From assembly GCF_018882405.1 (NCBI RefSeq), contig NZ_JACVOO010000002.1, positions 154,677 through 218,676 of the forward strand: a DNA stretch of 64,000 nucleotides. Reading direction: 5' to 3'. Both the position numbers and the translations under genes were made by a program. The stretch is from Polynucleobacter sp. 31A-FELB (GTDB taxonomy: Bacteria; Pseudomonadota; Gammaproteobacteria; Burkholderiales; Burkholderiaceae). Shown piece after piece: positions 30,690 to 40,756 of the stretch; position 1 is the stretch's first letter, and every line of letters starts with the position of its first letter. Below the pieces are notes generated by a model. It worked only from the letters and a program-made list of their open reading frames with translations. It was not told where the DNA came from and did no database searches.

Positions 30690-32128
30690 TGCGTAGGAAT
30701 CGATTTAACCAAGCCCTTGCAGCCATGATTTTGGCTGGCGCTGCTTTTATGTCTCAATTTGCATTTGCGCAAGATAGCTCAAAAACTTCGGGCGATAGCA
30801 AAATTCGTAATATTGATGGTGTTGCAGCAGTCGTTAATACTGGTTACGTAACGCGTAAAGAGATTGATGATCGTATTGCTGCATTGCAAAAGCAGGGTAC
30901 TAAATTGCCCGATCCCGTCACTTTGCGTAAGACCATTCTCGAGCGCCTCATCATTGAAAAGATTCAACTGCAAAATGCCGCACAAGAGGGAGTGGTTGTT
31001 AGTAGTAAAGAGCTCGACAAAATTATTGCTGATATTGCCGCTAAGAATAAATTAACTTTAGCTGAGCTAAAGGTAAAAATCGCTGCAACTGGAAGTAGCT
31101 ATGAGCGCTATCGTCAGATGTTGCATGATGACGTAGTTATTAGCCGTTATCGTGAGCGCGAAGTAGAAGGCAAGATTAAGATCTCTGATGCGGAAATTGA
31201 TAACTTCATTACTGATCGTAATCGTGCGGTAGCTGGTGGAGGAAAGCCAACACGTTCTACCCCAGCTGCAAAAGGTGAGCCAGAGGAAATCGATGTGGCG
31301 CAGATTTTCATACCAGCTGATGCGGGTGCAGGTGCCCAAGCTGATGCAAAGAGAAAAGCAGAATCATTGTTGCGTGAAGCGCGTGGCGACGTTGATTTCT
31401 TGCAATTGGGTGCAATGGCTGCAAAAGAGAATCCAAAGATTAAGTTTCAAGAGATGGGATATCGAACGCCAGATCGCTTACCGCAATTGTTTTACGAGGC
31501 CATTAGAAATACCGGTGGCGGACAGGTTGCGAATGCAGTTGTTAAGAGCCCTGCTGGTTATCACGTACTCAAGGTTCTTGACAGACGTGCGCTAGTGGCT
31601 GGTGCGCCTGAGCCACAGCAGGCTGCGGCTCAAGAGACTTCATCTACCCCGCAAAATATTATGGTAACGCAGACTTTGTCACGCCACATTTTGTTGCGAA
31701 GTCGTGCAGGCCTGACGGATCAGGATGCTGAAAGACGCCTAGCGGGTTACCGTGATCAGGTTCGTGCAAAGACTGCTGATTTTAGTGAGCTGGCTAAAAA
31801 GTACTCTGAAGATGGATCTGCTGCAAACGGTGGCGATCTTGGTTGGATGGGCCCTGGCGATCTAGTTCCTGAATTTGATCAGGCTATGAATCGTTTGCAA
31901 ATTGGCGAGGTGAGCAATCCAGTGAAGTCGGAGTTTGGTTGGCATTTAATTCAAGTGCTGGAGCGTCGTGAAGCTCAGTTGACTGTAGAGAAGCAACGTC
32001 AATTTGCTCGTGCGGCAATTCGTGAGCGCAAGTTTGAGCAGGCTTATCAAGATTGGTTGCGTGAGCTACGCGACACGGCTACGGTGAAGATCATTAACGC
32101 AGATGATCCAGCAGCCAGCCCTCGTTAA
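30686..32128 (+). CDS. surA: Periplasmic chaperone and peptidyl-prolyl isomerase SurA
   Basis: A 480-residue protein that escorts outer-membrane proteins such as LptD through the periplasm. The signal peptide ends FAFAQ near residue 29. The SurA N-terminal helical domain follows (IDGVAAVVNTGYVTRKEIDDRI). Then come two parvulin domains, the second with the well-kept SRHILLRSRA, YSEDGSAANGGDLGWMGPG and FGWHLIQVLERR. The start overlaps the lptD stop by four bases. The end overlaps pdxA by 26 bases. Confidence 0.96.
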   Translation: MMRRNRFNQALAAMILAGAAFMSQFAFAQDSSKTSGDSKIRNIDGVAAVVNTGYVTRKEIDDRIAALQKQGTKLPDPVTLRKTILERLIIEKIQLQNAAQEGVVVSSKELDKIIADIAAKNKLTLAELKVKIAATGSSYERYRQMLHDDVVISRYREREVEGKIKISDAEIDNFITDRNRAVAGGGKPTRSTPAAKGEPEEIDVAQIFIPADAGAGAQADAKRKAESLLREARGDVDFLQLGAMAAKENPKIKFQEMGYRTPDRLPQLFYEAIRNTGGGQVANAVVKSPAGYHVLKVLDRRALVAGAPEPQQAAAQETSSTPQNIMVTQTLSRHILLRSRAGLTDQDAERRLAGYRDQVRAKTADFSELAKKYSEDGSAANGGDLGWMGPGDLVPEFDQAMNRLQIGEVSNPVKSEFGWHLIQVLERREAQLTVEKQRQFARAAIRERKFEQAYQDWLRELRDTATVKIINADDPAASPR

Positions 32129-33131
32129 CCTAGTCATCAGCTCTGGAGAACCTGCAGGGGTTGGTCCAGAGGTCTCTATTGCAGCTGCACTCGCTTTTTT
32201 GCAAGAGCAACCTGCAAGCACGATTACTGTGCTTGGGGATTCAAATTTATTTTCAGCAGTTGATATCCCTAAAGAACTGTCTGCCCGATTGATTGTGGAA
32301 GTCATCCCACTTGCTGCCCCGGTAGTTGCTGGTCAGCTAAATCCCGCCAATGCGCAGTATGTGCTCAATATTCTCGATACCGCTGTTAAGGGGTGTCTAG
32401 ATGGTCGCTTTGATGCCATGGTGACTGCGCCAATACAAAAGAGTGTTATCAACGAGGGGTCAACATCAAGCGATACCTTGTTTACTGGCCATACTGAATA
32501 CCTAGCGAAGCTTTGCCATCAAGAGCATGTTGTCATGATGTTGTGTGCGACATTGCCAGCAGGATTTTTAGATCTAAACAAAAGCCACGACCTTCGGGTG
32601 GCTTTAGTAACAACACACCTGCCTCTAAGCGCAGTTCCAGAGGTGCTCAATTATCAGCATATTCTGGAAACCATTCAGATTGTTGATCAGGATTTGCGGA
32701 CAAAATTTGGTATTGCTAAACCCGTGATTCGGGTGGCGGGCCTAAACCCACATGCAGGTGAATCCGGTTATCTTGGGCGCGAAGAAATCGATGTGATTGC
32801 GCCAGCTATTGAAGCGGCTAAAAATTTAGGTATTCAGGTAAATGGACCCTATCCAGGTGACACGATGTTTGATGCCAAGGTCTTGGATAGCGTGGATGCG
32901 TTCATTGCGATGTATCACGATCAAGGTCTTGCGCCATTCAAGTTTGTGAGCTTTGGTGGGGGCGTCAATGTCACCTTAGGTTTGCCGATTATTCGCACCT
33001 CGGTGGATCATGGCACAGCGTTAGACATCGCTGGTAAAGGGCTTGCAGACCCAGGCAGCATGTTAGAAGCTTTGCGACTGGCATATCAATTGGTAGAAAA
33101 TATAAAGAACGTAAAGAATCTCAAGATATGA
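32103..33131 (+). CDS. pdxA: 4-hydroxythreonine-4-phosphate dehydrogenase
   Basis: A 342-residue NAD-dependent enzyme of the DXP-dependent vitamin B6 pathway. Landmarks are ISSGEPAGVGPEV at the N-terminus, the metal-ligand histidine in FTGHTEYLA, GLNPHAGESGYLG, and the late AMYHDQGLAPFK. It overlaps surA by 26 bases in a different frame and rsmA by the ATGA tetranucleotide, so it is tightly coupled to both. Confidence 0.96.
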   Translation: MIQQPALVNLVISSGEPAGVGPEVSIAAALAFLQEQPASTITVLGDSNLFSAVDIPKELSARLIVEVIPLAAPVVAGQLNPANAQYVLNILDTAVKGCLDGRFDAMVTAPIQKSVINEGSTSSDTLFTGHTEYLAKLCHQEHVVMMLCATLPAGFLDLNKSHDLRVALVTTHLPLSAVPEVLNYQHILETIQIVDQDLRTKFGIAKPVIRVAGLNPHAGESGYLGREEIDVIAPAIEAAKNLGIQVNGPYPGDTMFDAKVLDSVDAFIAMYHDQGLAPFKFVSFGGGVNVTLGLPIIRTSVDHGTALDIAGKGLADPGSMLEALRLAYQLVENIKNVKNLKI

Positions 33132-33907
33132 CGCATCGCGCCCGTAAACGATTTGGCCAAAACTTTTTGCAAGACTCTGGAGTAATTTATTCCATCGTTG
33201 CAGCCATCAATCCTAGTGAAAATATGCACGTGATTGAAATTGGTCCGGGCCTTGGCGCTTTAACAAAGCCTTTATTAAGCAATCTAGATCACTTAGATCT
33301 TTTAGAGATTGATCGAGATTTGGTGGCGTATTGGAATCAAGAGAATCTTAAGGGTTTGAATGTTATCGAGGGTGATGCTCTTAAGTTTGATTTCTTAGAA
33401 TGGGCAAATGCACGTCCAGCCAATAGTGGGCTATGTAAGGTAGTTGGTAACTTGCCTTACAACATATCTTCGCCATTGCTCTTTCATCTTGTTTCCGCTG
33501 CGCATGCGATTGATGAGCAGGTATTTATGCTCCAGGCTGAAGTTGTCGAGCGCATGGTCTCCAAGGCTGGTGGTTCTGAATTCAGCAGACTTTCTGTCAT
33601 GTTGCAGGCTCGCTATGACATGGAGCAAGTTTTAGAAGTTCCGCCCGAAGCCTTTGATCCGCAGCCTAAGGTCAATTCTGCTGTAGTGCGAATGATTCCG
33701 CGACGAGATTTCAGTCTAAGTGATGCTCAGTGGCATGCTTTGGAAAAGGTAGTAGCTGCAGCGTTTTCTCAAAGAAGAAAAATGCTGCGCACTAACTTGT
33801 CAGCCTTTGCTGATCGACTTTCTTTATCTGAATCAGAATTAAAAGCGCGTGCCCAAGATATTCCGGTGGAGCGCTATATTGAGTGGGCCAAAACTTTAGC
33901 CCAGTAA
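33128..33907 (+). CDS. rsmA: 16S rRNA (A1518/A1519) dimethyltransferase RsmA
   Basis: A 259-residue KsgA/Dim1 methyltransferase that doubly methylates two adjacent adenines in helix 45 of 16S rRNA. It has the N-terminal RARKRFGQNFLQD, the SAM motif VIEIGPGLGALTKPL and the catalytic NLPY in VGNLPYNISSPLLFHL. The C-terminal helical domain has FSQRRKMLRTNL. It closes the lptD operon and faces plsC with ten bases between. Confidence 0.97.
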   Translation: MTHRARKRFGQNFLQDSGVIYSIVAAINPSENMHVIEIGPGLGALTKPLLSNLDHLDLLEIDRDLVAYWNQENLKGLNVIEGDALKFDFLEWANARPANSGLCKVVGNLPYNISSPLLFHLVSAAHAIDEQVFMLQAEVVERMVSKAGGSEFSRLSVMLQARYDMEQVLEVPPEAFDPQPKVNSAVVRMIPRRDFSLSDAQWHALEKVVAAAFSQRRKMLRTNLSAFADRLSLSESELKARAQDIPVERYIEWAKTLAQ

Positions 33908-33917
33908 GCCCGCGGGT

Positions 33918-34652
33918 CTACTGGTAAGCAGTAGGGTCAATCACTCGCATTTCAGCTTCAATCCACTTTTCTACTTCTTGATGCAGTTGCCCACCGGTTT
34001 TTCCGACAGAGGTAATGGCAGGGCCGATTGAGAAGATGATTGTTCCAGGTTGCTTTAGAAAGCTATTCTTGGGCCAGCAACGACCTGCGTTGTGGGCGAT
34101 TGGGATAACCAGTGCTTCAGTAGCGCTTGCAAGCCTTGCGCCACCCTTGCTGTAAGGCTTATGTGATCCAGTGGGAGTTCTAGTGCCTTCCGGAAACAAT
34201 AAAATCCATTTACCTTCACTTAAGCGTTTTTTGCCTTGTCCGACTACTGAGAGGGCGGCGGTTTCTTTGCTATTGCGATTAATGTGAATCATCTTGAGTA
34301 AAGCCAAAGCCCAGCCAAAGAAAGGAATCCAAAGCAATTCTCTTTTGAAAACGAAGCAGACTTGCTTTGGAAGCTTGGCGATATAAAAAATGGTTTCGTA
34401 GGCAGATTGATGTTTACTCAGCACAACAACGGGCTTATCCAATACTGCCATCATGTTTTCCATTCCGCGAATCTCGTAACGAATGCCGCAGAGGGGTTGC
34501 AAGATCCAAATTACCACCTTATTCCAGAGTCCGATAAAGCGATAGCGATTCTCGGGATTGAGGAACGGAAATACCAGTATGCAAAGTACCGACCAGATCG
34601 GGGTGAATACCAGCAAGAAGAGGGTAAACAGAGCTGAGCGAATAAAAGTCAT
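33918..34652 (-). CDS. plsC: 1-acyl-sn-glycerol-3-phosphate acyltransferase
   Basis: A 244-residue membrane acyltransferase that makes phosphatidic acid. One or two N-terminal hydrophobic segments (about 1-45) precede the acyltransferase core. The catalytic box appears as SKHQSAYET, that is HX4E instead of HX4D, a variant common in betaproteobacterial copies. FPEGTRTPTG is the glycerol-phosphate-binding motif. I took the ATG at 34652; the frame is open 39 bases further but that would overlap gmhB. Confidence 0.92.
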   Translation of the reverse strand: MTFIRSALFTLFLLVFTPIWSVLCILVFPFLNPENRYRFIGLWNKVVIWILQPLCGIRYEIRGMENMMAVLDKPVVVLSKHQSAYETIFYIAKLPKQVCFVFKRELLWIPFFGWALALLKMIHINRNSKETAALSVVGQGKKRLSEGKWILLFPEGTRTPTGSHKPYSKGGARLASATEALVIPIAHNAGRCWPKNSFLKQPGTIIFSIGPAITSVGKTGGQLHQEVEKWIEAEMRVIDPTAYQ

Positions 34653-34659
34653 AGTTGCA

Positions 34660-35232
34660 TTAAACCTTATCTTGTAAGAGTGCATTCGCAAATGCCATCA
34701 AATCCGCATGAATCTGGGTACCTTCTGGGAGGCCGCCTTTATCCAAGGTTTTACTACCTTTGCCGGTCAATACTAAATGTGGGCTAGCGCCAAGAGCAAC
34801 GCCTGCTTGCAGGTCGCGTAAGGAGTCACCCACAATTGGTACTCCCAATAACGGTGTGGCACTCTGATTCTTTTTGTAGCGTAGGGCAATCTCTTTCATC
34901 ATCCCTGGCAGTGGCTTGCGGCAATCGCATGCATTGGCGTCGGTATGTGGGCAGAAGAAAATACTGTCGATGTGACCACCCAAAGGCTTGAGTAGTTTAT
35001 CCATCTTGCCATGCATGGCATGAAGATCGTTGATATTGAAATAACCCCGCGCCAAACCAGACTGGTTAGTGGCTATGGCGATTTGGTAACCCGCTTGATT
35101 GAGTAGTGCGATTGCTTCAAGGCTGCCGGGTAGCGGAATCCACTCATCGCTCGACTTCACATAATCATCTCGATCTTCATTAATCACGCCATCGCGATCA
35201 AGAATAATCAGTTTAGAAGAGCTGATGCTCAT
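34660..35232 (-). CDS. gmhB: D-glycero-beta-D-manno-heptose-1,7-bisphosphate 7-phosphatase
   Basis: A 190-residue HAD phosphatase of ADP-heptose synthesis for the LPS inner core. It has the nucleophile motif LDRDGVINEDRDDYV, ATNQSGLARG, the zinc-binding cysteines in FCPHTDANACDCRKPLPGM, and VGDSLRDLQAG near the end. It overlaps glyS by four bases. Its setting between glyS and plsC matches many betaproteobacteria. Confidence 0.95.
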   Translation of the reverse strand: MSISSSKLIILDRDGVINEDRDDYVKSSDEWIPLPGSLEAIALLNQAGYQIAIATNQSGLARGYFNINDLHAMHGKMDKLLKPLGGHIDSIFFCPHTDANACDCRKPLPGMMKEIALRYKKNQSATPLLGVPIVGDSLRDLQAGVALGASPHLVLTGKGSKTLDKGGLPEGTQIHADLMAFANALLQDKV

Positions 35233-37367
35233 GCTAATTTGCCGAGGTCGGCAATGAGATTCATTTTCTGGTGAAGTTGTTGCAGGAGGGCTAAGCGGTT
35301 ATCGCGTAACTCTGGATTTGGATCCATCACCATGACGTCGGCAAAGAACTGATCAATTGGGGCGCTGAGAGCAACGAGTGCTTTCAGGAGATCCACGAAC
35401 TGACGTTTTTCGTACGCCGTTGTCAGTGTTGGGGTCAGCTTCTCAAGTGCTTGATGTAGTGCGATTTCAGCAGGAAGCTGCAAGAGTGTGCTGGAGCAAT
35501 TCGCCGGAATAGCAGTAGCATTCTTTTTCAAGATATTGCTGATGCGCTTATTGGCAGCAGCTAACTGAGCTGCTTCTGCTAAGGCATTAAATTCACGCAA
35601 GGCAGTTAAGCGATCAATTAAATCATTGAGCTGGGCTGGTGACTGACTTAATACGGCATCAATCTCTTCGGTAGTAAATGGCTTACCTGCAACGGCTTGG
35701 TCGCGCAAGTAAGCGCGTAGACGATCAATAATGAAGGCGTAAATATCTTCCGCCTTAGCTTTTTCTTGAACGTCTTTTTGCGGAAATTGTTTGCGTGCTA
35801 GTTCAATTAAGTCAGGCAGGCTTAGGCTAAGATTCTTTTCTAGCAAGAGACGGCAGATTCCGAGAGCATGACGACGTAGAGCATAGGGATCTTTATCACC
35901 AGTAGGCGCAAGACCAACACCCCAAATACCGACGAGAGTCTCAAGCTTGTCTGCAATCGCTAGGATGGTACCAGTTTGACTTTGAGGCAAAGCATCACCA
36001 GCAAAGCGTGGCATGTAATGTTCGCTGCAAGCGGATGCTACTTCCGCGTTTTCGCCATCATGCGTTGCATAGTAGCGACCCATGATTCCCTGGAGCTCTG
36101 GGAACTCGCCAACCATATCGGTTAACAAATCAGTTTTAGCAATTTCAGCAGCACGACTGGCTAGCGCCTCATCAGCTGATAGGGCTTTAGCAATGCCCGC
36201 GGCAATTCCTTGAACACGCTTGGTACGGTCCAGTTGATTACCGAGCTGATTGTGATAAACCACTTTTCCAAGATCAGCTACACGGGACGCCAGTGGACGC
36301 TTTTGATCTTGTTGAAAGAAGAAGCGTGCATCGGATAGACGTGGGCGAACTACACGCTCGTTACCGGAAATAATTGCTTCTGGTTTATCAGTCTCAATAT
36401 TAGAAACAATGAGGAAACGATTGCGTAACTTACCTTGCTTATCAGTCAAAGCAAAGTATTTTTGATTAGTCTGCATTGTCAGAATCAAGCATTCTTGTGG
36501 AACCTCTAAGAATTCTTGATCAAAATGACACTCATATATTGCTGGCCACTCAACTAAAGCGGTCACTTCATCTAACAGGCTATCTGGCATCAACACTAAA
36601 TCAGTACCAGCAGCTTTTAATAATGCGGACTCGATAAATTCACGACGTTTGTTAAAGCTTGGCAATACTTTTGCTTTGGTGCTGAGATCGGATTCATATT
36701 GATCTGCAGAGGCAATCGTAATGACGCCAGGAGCTAGAAAACGATGACCTTCTGTTTGGTTTTCTGCGTCAATGCCCAGTGCGCTGATATGTAATGTTTG
36801 CTTGCCATGCAGGGCGATGATACGGTGTGCAGGACGTGCAAATTCAACGTCTGCCAATTCACCATTTTTCTGCAGCACTTGGTAGTGCATCATTTTGGCA
36901 ATGGGCAATTTACTCAGCGTCTGCTCGAGCGCTTGTTGTGCCGTTTGTTCTAATGCTGCACCTTTGGCAATGACATTGAGATATAGCGCTTCATTTTTTC
37001 CTTCACCAGCTTTTTCTAAGGTGGAGAGGTCGATATCAGCGTAACCCAAGGAAGCTAATTTCTTTTGTAGTGGCGCAGTCGGTTTTCCATCAGCATCAAA
37101 AGCAATGCTGGTCGGTAGTAATTTTTCACGTACCGGATAGTCTGGGGCTTGGCTTAAGACATTAGTTACTTGAACAGCAAGGCGACGCGGTGTAGCAAAG
37201 CTAGCAGCAACGGAGTTTTCGCTCAAGAGTCCTGCGGACTTCAGTGTGGAAAAAATACCTTCACTAAAAGCATCACCTAAGCGACGCAAAGATTTCGGTG
37301 GAAGCTCTTCGGTAAATACTTCAATCAGAAGATTGTCTGATTGAGAGGGGGAATTCGGTGTACTCAT
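35229..37367 (-). CDS. glyS: Glycyl-tRNA synthetase beta subunit
   Basis: A 712-residue beta chain of the heterotetrameric bacterial GlyRS, which binds tRNA-Gly. The N-terminal LLIEVFTEELPPKSL, the central YECHFDQEFLEVPQECLILTM region and VRPRLSDARFFFQQD are typical. An HD-like middle domain and a C-terminal anticodon-binding domain follow. It is 16 bases downstream of glyQ and overlaps gmhB by four bases. Confidence 0.97.
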   Translation of the reverse strand: MSTPNSPSQSDNLLIEVFTEELPPKSLRRLGDAFSEGIFSTLKSAGLLSENSVAASFATPRRLAVQVTNVLSQAPDYPVREKLLPTSIAFDADGKPTAPLQKKLASLGYADIDLSTLEKAGEGKNEALYLNVIAKGAALEQTAQQALEQTLSKLPIAKMMHYQVLQKNGELADVEFARPAHRIIALHGKQTLHISALGIDAENQTEGHRFLAPGVITIASADQYESDLSTKAKVLPSFNKRREFIESALLKAAGTDLVLMPDSLLDEVTALVEWPAIYECHFDQEFLEVPQECLILTMQTNQKYFALTDKQGKLRNRFLIVSNIETDKPEAIISGNERVVRPRLSDARFFFQQDQKRPLASRVADLGKVVYHNQLGNQLDRTKRVQGIAAGIAKALSADEALASRAAEIAKTDLLTDMVGEFPELQGIMGRYYATHDGENAEVASACSEHYMPRFAGDALPQSQTGTILAIADKLETLVGIWGVGLAPTGDKDPYALRRHALGICRLLLEKNLSLSLPDLIELARKQFPQKDVQEKAKAEDIYAFIIDRLRAYLRDQAVAGKPFTTEEIDAVLSQSPAQLNDLIDRLTALREFNALAEAAQLAAANKRISNILKKNATAIPANCSSTLLQLPAEIALHQALEKLTPTLTTAYEKRQFVDLLKALVALSAPIDQFFADVMVMDPNPELRDNRLALLQQLHQKMNLIADLGKLA

Positions 37368-37383
37368 AATTAGATCGAGCTAC

Positions 37384-38268
37384 TTAGGCTTTGGATTGAC
37401 GTTGGCACATCGGGAATCCCAACTTCTCTCGGGACTCAAAGTAAGCCTGTGCTACCGCGCGAGATAAATTGCGGATGCGACCGATATAGGCGGCACGTTC
37501 GGTCACTGAGATGGCGCCACGGGCATCCAGTAAATTAAAAGTATGTCCAGCCTTGAGTACCATTTCATAGGCAGGCAAGGCTAATGGCACTTCCATCAAA
37601 CGTTTGGCTTCACTTTCGTAATTAGTGAAGTTTGCAAACAATAGGTCAGTATTGGAGTGTTCAAAGTTGTAGCAAGACTGCTCCACTTCATTCTGGTGGT
37701 ACACATCACCATAAGAGATGCCATCCGCCCAAACGAGGTCATATACGTTGGAGCAATTTTGGATGTACATCGCTAGGCGCTCGATACCGTAAGTGATCTC
37801 TCCTAAAACTGGTTTGCAGTCAATGCCGCCAACTTGCTGGAAATAGGTGAACTGCGTCACTTCCATGCCGTTAAGCCAGACTTCCCAGCCCAAGCCCCAT
37901 GCACCCAGGGTTGGGTTTTCCCAGTCGTCCTCAACAAAACGCACATCGTTCTTTTGGAGATCGAGACCTAAAGCAGCAAGTGAGCCTAAGTAAAGCTCAA
38001 GAATGTTTTCTGGTGCAGGCTTAAGCACTACCTGGTACTGGTAGTAGTGCTGTAAACGATTCGGGTTCTCTCCATAGCGACCATCTTTTGGTCTGCGTGA
38101 AGGTTGAACGTAAGCAGCTTTCCATGGCTCAGGGCCAATGGCCCTCAAGAAAGTGGCTGTATGAGATGTACCGGCACCGACCTCAAGGTCAATAGGTTGC
38201 AATAGGGCGCAACCTTGTTGGTCCCAGTAATCTTGGAGTTTGAGAATGATTTGCTGAAAAGTAAGCAT
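37384..38268 (-). CDS. glyQ: Glycyl-tRNA synthetase alpha subunit
   Basis: A 294-residue catalytic chain of GlyRS. It begins [19 protein letters not shown] and carries the class II motif region [24 protein letters not shown] and [13 protein letters not shown]. The length is normal. It works as alpha2beta2 with GlyS directly downstream. Confidence 0.98.
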   Translation of the reverse strand: MLTFQQIILKLQDYWDQQGCALLQPIDLEVGAGTSHTATFLRAIGPEPWKAAYVQPSRRPKDGRYGENPNRLQHYYQYQVVLKPAPENILELYLGSLAALGLDLQKNDVRFVEDDWENPTLGAWGLGWEVWLNGMEVTQFTYFQQVGGIDCKPVLGEITYGIERLAMYIQNCSNVYDLVWADGISYGDVYHQNEVEQSCYNFEHSNTDLLFANFTNYESEAKRLMEVPLALPAYEMVLKAGHTFNLLDARGAISVTERAAYIGRIRNLSRAVAQAYFESREKLGFPMCQRQSKA

Positions 38269-38328
38269 GATTTACCTGGCTAAGCCTTTGATTTTACATG
38301 GCTAAGCTAGCGAACCATGAAATAGCGA

Positions 38329-39852
38329 TTAGATTCGTTTTTGGCGAATAAGACCTAAGATAAGCAAGAGACAAGAAAGGCTCAAAATGGGTGCATTTCC
38401 CCAAATCACATAAGGAGTTGTGCCTGAGTGGGCTTGAATCTTGAGGCTGAGTACGCCCTGGGTAAATTCGCCCAACTGAGACAGTACCTTACCGTCTGGC
38501 CCAAGCGCTGCCGTAATACCCGTATTTGTGGCGCGTAGCGCTGGCAGGCCGGTCTCCAGAGATCGAAGTTGGGACAGTCTTAATTGCTGCGCCGGTGCTT
38601 GGGAATCTCCAAACCAAGCCAAATTAGTCATATTAATCAATAGGTTGACTGGTTTACTGCTGTGATGAATGCGGGAGGCTAATTCCCCGCCAAAGACATC
38701 TTCATAGCAAATAGTGATCGCCGCCTGAATTGCATCTTTGCCTGGGCGAACAATGCTGAAAGGGGCTTGATCTAACTCGCCACGTGCAAAGTCACTCATG
38801 GGGACATGAAAGGCATTCACAAACCAATGAAATCCAGGTGGAATAAATTCCCCAAAAGGCACCAAGTGAGACTTGTCATATTGATAGCTCGGCACATTGG
38901 GAGAAAGCCCAAGCGCACGATTGGTGTATTTCACTTCGACGGAGTCGTGCGATTCCCCAATGACACCTAGCAAGACATTGCTGGAGGTATTCGTGGAAAA
39001 CTGTTGGAGAGATCCCAGTAGGCCAGCTGGAAGATTGCTCTGCGGCCAAGGGTAAGCAGTCTCTGGGGTGATGATGAGATCGGCCGATTGACTCTCAATA
39101 GCATTGGTATAAAAACTAAATTGTTCTTCAATAGCTTTGGGGTTGAACTTCAGGCTTTGCTCAAAATTGCCTTGAATTATGCGAACACTGAGTGGCTCGC
39201 CAATCGGTTTTGTGAAAGTCCAAAAGCTCGCAAGTTGCACAAGTGCGACAGCGGAAATAATGCAGGTAGAGCTAAAGACAATATTTTTCCTTAGCTGAGT
39301 AATCTCCCAAGAAATCCACACCACTAAAAATGTGCAGGCTAAGCCGCCGAAGAATGGTGCCGCTGGTGCGAAGGGGCCGTTGAATTGCGCTTCAGCAAAT
39401 CCCATCCAAGGAAAACCAGTTAGCACCACACTACGTAAATATTCAATGAGCACCCAGGAGGCTGCTAGCACTAGACCTGTTAGATATCTTCTTCTAGGCA
39501 GACAAAGGGAAAGTGAGGCGCTTGAGAAAAATAAAGCCATACCAGCGGCCAGTAAAAATACCGCTAAGCAAGAAACCACAGCATGCATTCCACCTACGTC
39601 ATGCAGGCTAATGTAGATCCACCATAGCCCCAGAATAAAGTAGCCTAGACCAAATGCCATTCCAGAAATAAATTGATTTTTAATCGAGAGAATAGATTGC
39701 TGGCTCATTCGCCACCAAATCAAACTTAAGACAGGGATTTGTATCCAGCCACCATAGGGCAGTTCTGCGGCAGCAGCTAGCAATGCCCCCAGAAAAAATA
39801 GCGCCAATAAATTGACGCTATTACTTAGCTTTGCTGATTGCTGATCAATCAA
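38329..39852 (-). CDS. lnt: Apolipoprotein N-acyltransferase
   Basis: A 507-residue inner-membrane enzyme that adds the third acyl chain to lipoproteins. An N-terminal block of about six membrane segments (to about 215) precedes a periplasmic nitrilase-like domain with the catalytic triad: Glu in ITPETAYPWP, Lys region in YDKSHLVPFGEF, Cys in TICYEDVFG. A last membrane helix ends the protein. It sits after corC, as in most proteobacteria. The small lipoprotein at 46.5 kb is a likely client. Confidence 0.95.
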   Translation of the reverse strand: MIDQQSAKLSNSVNLLALFFLGALLAAAAELPYGGWIQIPVLSLIWWRMSQQSILSIKNQFISGMAFGLGYFILGLWWIYISLHDVGGMHAVVSCLAVFLLAAGMALFFSSASLSLCLPRRRYLTGLVLAASWVLIEYLRSVVLTGFPWMGFAEAQFNGPFAPAAPFFGGLACTFLVVWISWEITQLRKNIVFSSTCIISAVALVQLASFWTFTKPIGEPLSVRIIQGNFEQSLKFNPKAIEEQFSFYTNAIESQSADLIITPETAYPWPQSNLPAGLLGSLQQFSTNTSSNVLLGVIGESHDSVEVKYTNRALGLSPNVPSYQYDKSHLVPFGEFIPPGFHWFVNAFHVPMSDFARGELDQAPFSIVRPGKDAIQAAITICYEDVFGGELASRIHHSSKPVNLLINMTNLAWFGDSQAPAQQLRLSQLRSLETGLPALRATNTGITAALGPDGKVLSQLGEFTQGVLSLKIQAHSGTTPYVIWGNAPILSLSCLLLILGLIRQKRI

Positions 39853-39860
39853 GGTAATTC

Positions 39861-40700
39861 TCAGGAAGATTTTTTCGGGAGTTGGCGTGCGAGCAGAATA
39901 TGTATCTGTCTTGGGTCAGCGCGCTGAACCTCAAATTCAATTCCGTCGATCTCAATCAACTCACCCATCTTAGGCACCCGGCCAAGGTGTTGAATGACTA
40001 AGCCCGCAACTGTTTCAATATCGTCATCATGAAATTGGGTGCCTAGTGCCTCGTTAAATTGTTCGAGCTCAGTAATGCCTTTAACCCGAATATCGCCATT
40101 GTCTAAAGAGATGAGATTATCTGCCTCTTCATCAACATCATGCTCGTCTTCAATATCGCCAACAATTTGTTCCAGCACGTCTTCAATCGTAATTACACCA
40201 GCAACACCGCTGTATTCATCTACAACAATCGCTAAGTGATTGCGGTTATCTTTGAAGTCACGCAGCAAAACGCTTAAACGTTTAGATTCTGGAATAAATA
40301 CTGCGGGGCGGAGCCAATCACGCACTTGAAAATCTTTTTCAGTGGAGTGACGCAATAAGTCTTTTGCTAGCAAGGTACCAATGACGTTGTCACGGCTACC
40401 CTCAAATACAGGAAAGCGTGAGTGAGCGGCAGTAATCACGCTCTTAATAATTTCTGACAGGGGTTGATTGATATCAATCCAGTCAATCTGAGCCCTGGGA
40501 ATCAAAATATCACGAGCACACAATTGACCCACTTGGAATACGCCCTCAATCATGGAGAGGGCATCTGCATCAATTAAGCCTTCTGTCTGGGCTTCTCTGA
40601 GGGTATCAATCAGTTCTTGGCGACGCTCTGCTGGACTGGTTGGCTGTGGCGTTAAAAATTCAGCCAAGCGTTCTAAAAGGGATTTATTGGGGTCAGGCAT
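39861..40700 (-). CDS. corC: CorC/YbeX family CBS-domain protein
   Basis: A 279-residue soluble protein with two CBS domains (about 65-185, including RDILIPRAQIDWI and GVAGVITIEDVLEQIVGDIEDE) and a C-terminal CorC_HlyC transporter-associated domain. It lacks the membrane part of larger relatives. E. coli YbeX/CorC has been linked to magnesium efflux and to ribosome maintenance. It lies between ybeY and lnt, the usual place. Confidence 0.93.
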   Translation of the reverse strand: MPDPNKSLLERLAEFLTPQPTSPAERRQELIDTLREAQTEGLIDADALSMIEGVFQVGQLCARDILIPRAQIDWIDINQPLSEIIKSVITAAHSRFPVFEGSRDNVIGTLLAKDLLRHSTEKDFQVRDWLRPAVFIPESKRLSVLLRDFKDNRNHLAIVVDEYSGVAGVITIEDVLEQIVGDIEDEHDVDEEADNLISLDNGDIRVKGITELEQFNEALGTQFHDDDIETVAGLVIQHLGRVPKMGELIEIDGIEFEVQRADPRQIHILLARQLPKKSS

Positions 40701-40756
40701 ATAGCAAGAATATCGCAGAAATCAGTAAATTCAGTGAAGGAAGTCTTAAAGATGCA

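Noticed and set aside
33908..33950. Small inverted repeat CTACTG/CAGTAG between rsmA and plsC as terminator
   Set aside because: Only six pairs, no T tract, and it overlaps the last codons of plsC.
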